A stretch of 64,000 bases of DNA from IOR16 sp963521065 (GTDB taxonomy: Bacteria > Bacillota > Clostridia > Peptostreptococcales > Anaerovoracaceae). Shown piece after piece: positions 62,173 through 64,000 of the stretch. The notes beneath the pieces were generated by a model, which saw nothing but the letters and a program-made list of their open reading frames with translations, had not been told where the DNA came from and made no database searches. Location: NCBI GenBank assembly GCA_963521065.1, contig CAUQTI010000013.1:33125-97124 (forward strand). The letters are read 5' to 3'. Numbering within the stretch: the first letter of the stretch is position 1; every line of letters starts with the position of its first letter. The position numbers and the translations under genes were made by a program.

Positions 62173-63696
62173 ATGATGATTAAAATTTTATTGCTGGTAT
62201 TATTTTTTGCCGTGACGGTGGGAGTTGGTATTTTTTGTAGGAAGCATACAGAAAGTGTAGGGGATTTTGTACTGGGAGGAAGAAACGTCGGTCCATGGGT
62301 TACCGCCTTTGCTTATGGAACTTCTTATTTTTCTGCGGTCATCTTCGTTGGATATGCAGGACAATTCGGATGGGCATATGGGCTTTCTGCCACTTGGATT
62401 GGAATCGGTAACGCGCTGATTGGAAGCTTGCTTGCTTGGGTGGTACTTGGCAGACGGACACGCATAATGACAAAGCATTTTGATTCGGCGACAATGCCTG
62501 ATTTTTTTGCGAAAAGGTACCAATCTGAGCCATTACGCATTATCGTATCAGTCATTATCTTTGTATTTTTGGTGCCATATTCTGCGTCTGTATACAAAGG
62601 ACTTTCCGGTTTATTCTCTATGGCATTTGGAATTAATTTTGCATATTGCATGATTGGGATGGCTGTTTTGACTGCGGTTTATGTCATGGTTGGCGGCTAT
62701 ATGGCTGCGGCATTAAATGATTTAATACAAGGAACGATTATGCTGGTGGGCATTGCGGCGGTTATTTGGATGACACTTCGCGGTCAGGGCGGTTTGATGA
62801 ATGCAATGGTGGAGATGTCAAAGGTTGAAAACCCGTCCAACCCCGAATTTTTGGGATCATACACTTCCTTTTTCGGACCGGATCCAATTGGACTTCTTTC
62901 TGTGGTCTTGCTGACAAGCTTAGGAACCTGGGGACTTCCTCAAATGGTGCATAAATTTTATACGATTAAAAATGAGCAAGCGATAAAAACGGGAACCGTA
63001 ATTTCGACCTTGTTTGCTTTGGTAGTGGCAGGAGGCTCTTATTTCCATGGCTCCTTCGGCAGACTTTTTATCAGTGCAAATGCAGACGGAAGTGTTGCCT
63101 TTGATGACATTGTTCCGGCTATGGTAGGAACAAATTTGCCGGACGTACTGATTGGTGTGGTCGTTATTTTAGTCCTTTCCGCTTCGATGTCGACGCTTTC
63201 CTCTTTGGTAATTGCGTCCAGCTCAACCTTTGCTTTAGATTTTTTAAAGCCTCTGTTTTTTAAGAACCTGGATGCGAAAAAGCAGATTTTATTAATCCGG
63301 ATACTTTGCGGCTTGTTCGTGCTGCTGTCTGTAGTGATTGCCTTGCGTCCAAATCAGTTGATCACTTCATTGATGTCCTTGTCCTGGGGAACGCTTGCAG
63401 GATGTTTTTTAGGACCGTTTATTTTCGGCTTGTTCTGGAAAGGCAGCACGAAGGCAGCTGTGTTTACAGCGTTCTTTTTGGGAATCGGCATTAATATCTC
63501 GAATTTGTTTTTACATTTTACAACCCCGGTTATTGCGGGTGCAGGCTCCATGTTACTTTCGCTTTTGATTGTACCGATTGTCAGTTTGGTAACGCCTAAA
63601 TTGTCCGCTGAATTTTTAGAAGAAACCTTCGCATGCTATGATGAGAAGGTGACAGCAGCCCATAAGTTGATTTTAAATGAAGATGAAGATAAATAG
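62173..63696 (+). CDS. SSS-family sodium:solute symporter, predicted tyrosine-related
   Basis: A 507-residue membrane protein with about 13 helices. FGWAYGLSATWIGIGNALIG and VLGRRTRIMTKHFDSATMPDFFAKRY are SSS-family segments; VLSASMSTLSSLVIASSS near residue 340 carries the Na+-site serines. By sequence alone it resembles proline or pantothenate symporters. The T-box upstream points to tyrosine (or another aromatic amino acid or peptide) uptake. AGGAGT precedes the ATG. Confidence 0.85.
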   Translation: MMIKILLLVLFFAVTVGVGIFCRKHTESVGDFVLGGRNVGPWVTAFAYGTSYFSAVIFVGYAGQFGWAYGLSATWIGIGNALIGSLLAWVVLGRRTRIMTKHFDSATMPDFFAKRYQSEPLRIIVSVIIFVFLVPYSASVYKGLSGLFSMAFGINFAYCMIGMAVLTAVYVMVGGYMAAALNDLIQGTIMLVGIAAVIWMTLRGQGGLMNAMVEMSKVENPSNPEFLGSYTSFFGPDPIGLLSVVLLTSLGTWGLPQMVHKFYTIKNEQAIKTGTVISTLFALVVAGGSYFHGSFGRLFISANADGSVAFDDIVPAMVGTNLPDVLIGVVVILVLSASMSTLSSLVIASSSTFALDFLKPLFFKNLDAKKQILLIRILCGLFVLLSVVIALRPNQLITSLMSLSWGTLAGCFLGPFIFGLFWKGSTKAAVFTAFFLGIGINISNLFLHFTTPVIAGAGSMLLSLLIVPIVSLVTPKLSAEFLEETFACYDEKVTAAHKLILNEDEDK

Positions 63697-63844
63697 AAAA
63701 AAATGAGAGAACAGGAAGAAAAAGAGGAAAAAGCATAAAGAAACGCAAGAATGGGTATAATGGGTATCAGTTAAATGAAAGAGATAAAACCGTAAATTTT
63801 TCGATTATTATACAGTTTTTTGCTAAAAAAACGCGTAATATCGC

Positions 63845-63908
63845 TTGATGAACAAAAAAGAAACGAGTATAATAAAAGCGAATTACTAAAGGAAAATCAA
63901 GGTAATTC
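63845..63908 (+). promoter_or_regulatory. Promoter and inverted repeat for the next gene
   Basis: TTGATG (63845-63850), 17 bases, perfect TATAAT (63868-63873). GAATTAC (63880-63886) and GTAATTC (63902-63908) are perfect inverted copies at the expected start of transcription, a possible operator. The 63697-63844 stretch before it holds nothing that I can identify. Confidence 0.6.
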
Positions 63909-63911
63909 ACT

Positions 63912-64000
63912 ATGAGAAATTATATGTTTTATTCAAAGGAGGAACTACTGGACCATAGTCAATAGAGTAGACACGATTATTAAAGAAAACTTTCTGAGAA
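63912..64000 (+). other. Unresolved start of a gene at the window edge
   Basis: A short frame (63912-63965, 17 codons, MRNYMFYSKEELLDHSQ) has a weak site in front. AAAGGAGG at 63935-63942 points to a start a few bases later. The only frame open to the window end reads IVNRVDTIIKENFLR from ATA at 63955 and has no ATG, GTG or TTG after its last stop at 63913. A frame error, an unusual start codon or a leader peptide are all possible. Confidence 0.35.

Noticed and set aside
1..64000. CRISPR arrays, IS elements, prophage, tRNA or rRNA genes
   Set aside because: Reading both strands showed no spaced direct repeats, transposase or integrase genes, or cloverleaf/rRNA sequences.

Overview
The window looks like chromosome from a low-to-moderate-GC anaerobic member of the Firmicutes, class Clostridia. 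The signs are Shine-Dalgarno sites before almost every gene, TTG and GTG starts, consensus -35/-10 promoters, a tRNA-sensing T-box leader, butyrate kinase, a V/A-type ATPase operon of the Enterococcus hirae Na+ type, and ThrE split into two genes. I cannot place the family with confidence. Gene content is mostly core metabolism. I see no phage, IS element, CRISPR array, tRNA or rRNA.

Layout. 0.1-2.7 kb: a reverse-strand hybrid histidine kinase with HPt domain. 3.0-8.3 kb: truA, metF, a TIGR00300/ornithine-cyclodeaminase-like gene and a truncated-type metH. 8.4-12.5 kb: dCMP deaminase, a TagO/WecA-type glycosyl-lipid transferase, wecB and a MATE transporter. 12.6-16.5 kb: a zinc regulon (Fur-family repressor, small membrane protein, znuA, znuC, znuB, lipoprotein) behind a perfect 7-1-7 Fur-type operator. 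16.7-23.2 kb: buk, a secreted phosphodiester glycosidase, phzF, corA, a CofE-like protein and a cupin. 23.3-26.3 kb (reverse): pantothenate operon DUF2520 gene-panB-panC-panD. 26.7-35.4 kb: a nine-gene V-type ATPase operon whose K subunit keeps all Na+-binding residues.

35.6-39.8 kb (reverse): a TetR regulator and a heterodimeric ABC exporter with palindromic operators. 40.1-41.8 kb (reverse): an ECF sigma factor and a DUF4179 protein that may be its anti-sigma factor. 42.0-44.8 kb (reverse): copA, with a fused CopZ domain preceded by an in-frame internal ribosome-binding site, then csoR, controlled by a clear CsoR operator. 45.0-46.2 kb (reverse): a two-gene threonine/serine exporter. 46.7-47.8 kb: a secreted lytic transglycosylase. 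48.2-59.3 kb: a purine operon, purL-E-C-M-N-F-H-D, with PurR-like boxes. 59.4-60.5 kb: a PadR regulator operon with an inverted repeat over its promoter. 60.6-61.7 kb: mtnA. 61.8-63.7 kb: a T-box leader with a tyrosine (UAC) specifier and an SSS-family Na+ symporter. The right edge holds a promoter and the unresolved start of another gene.

The most interesting observation is the purine-operon PurF. It keeps the PRPP loop and all four expected Fe-S cysteines, but every residue of the glutaminase site (catalytic Cys, Arg, oxyanion Asn, Asp) is replaced. It should therefore be ammonia-dependent or use a partner glutaminase. Next come the CopA-CopZ fusion whose linker encodes a ribosome-binding site, the Tyr-specific T-box on a Na+ symporter, and the sodium-type V-ATPase. 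Several of these may be shared by related Clostridia.
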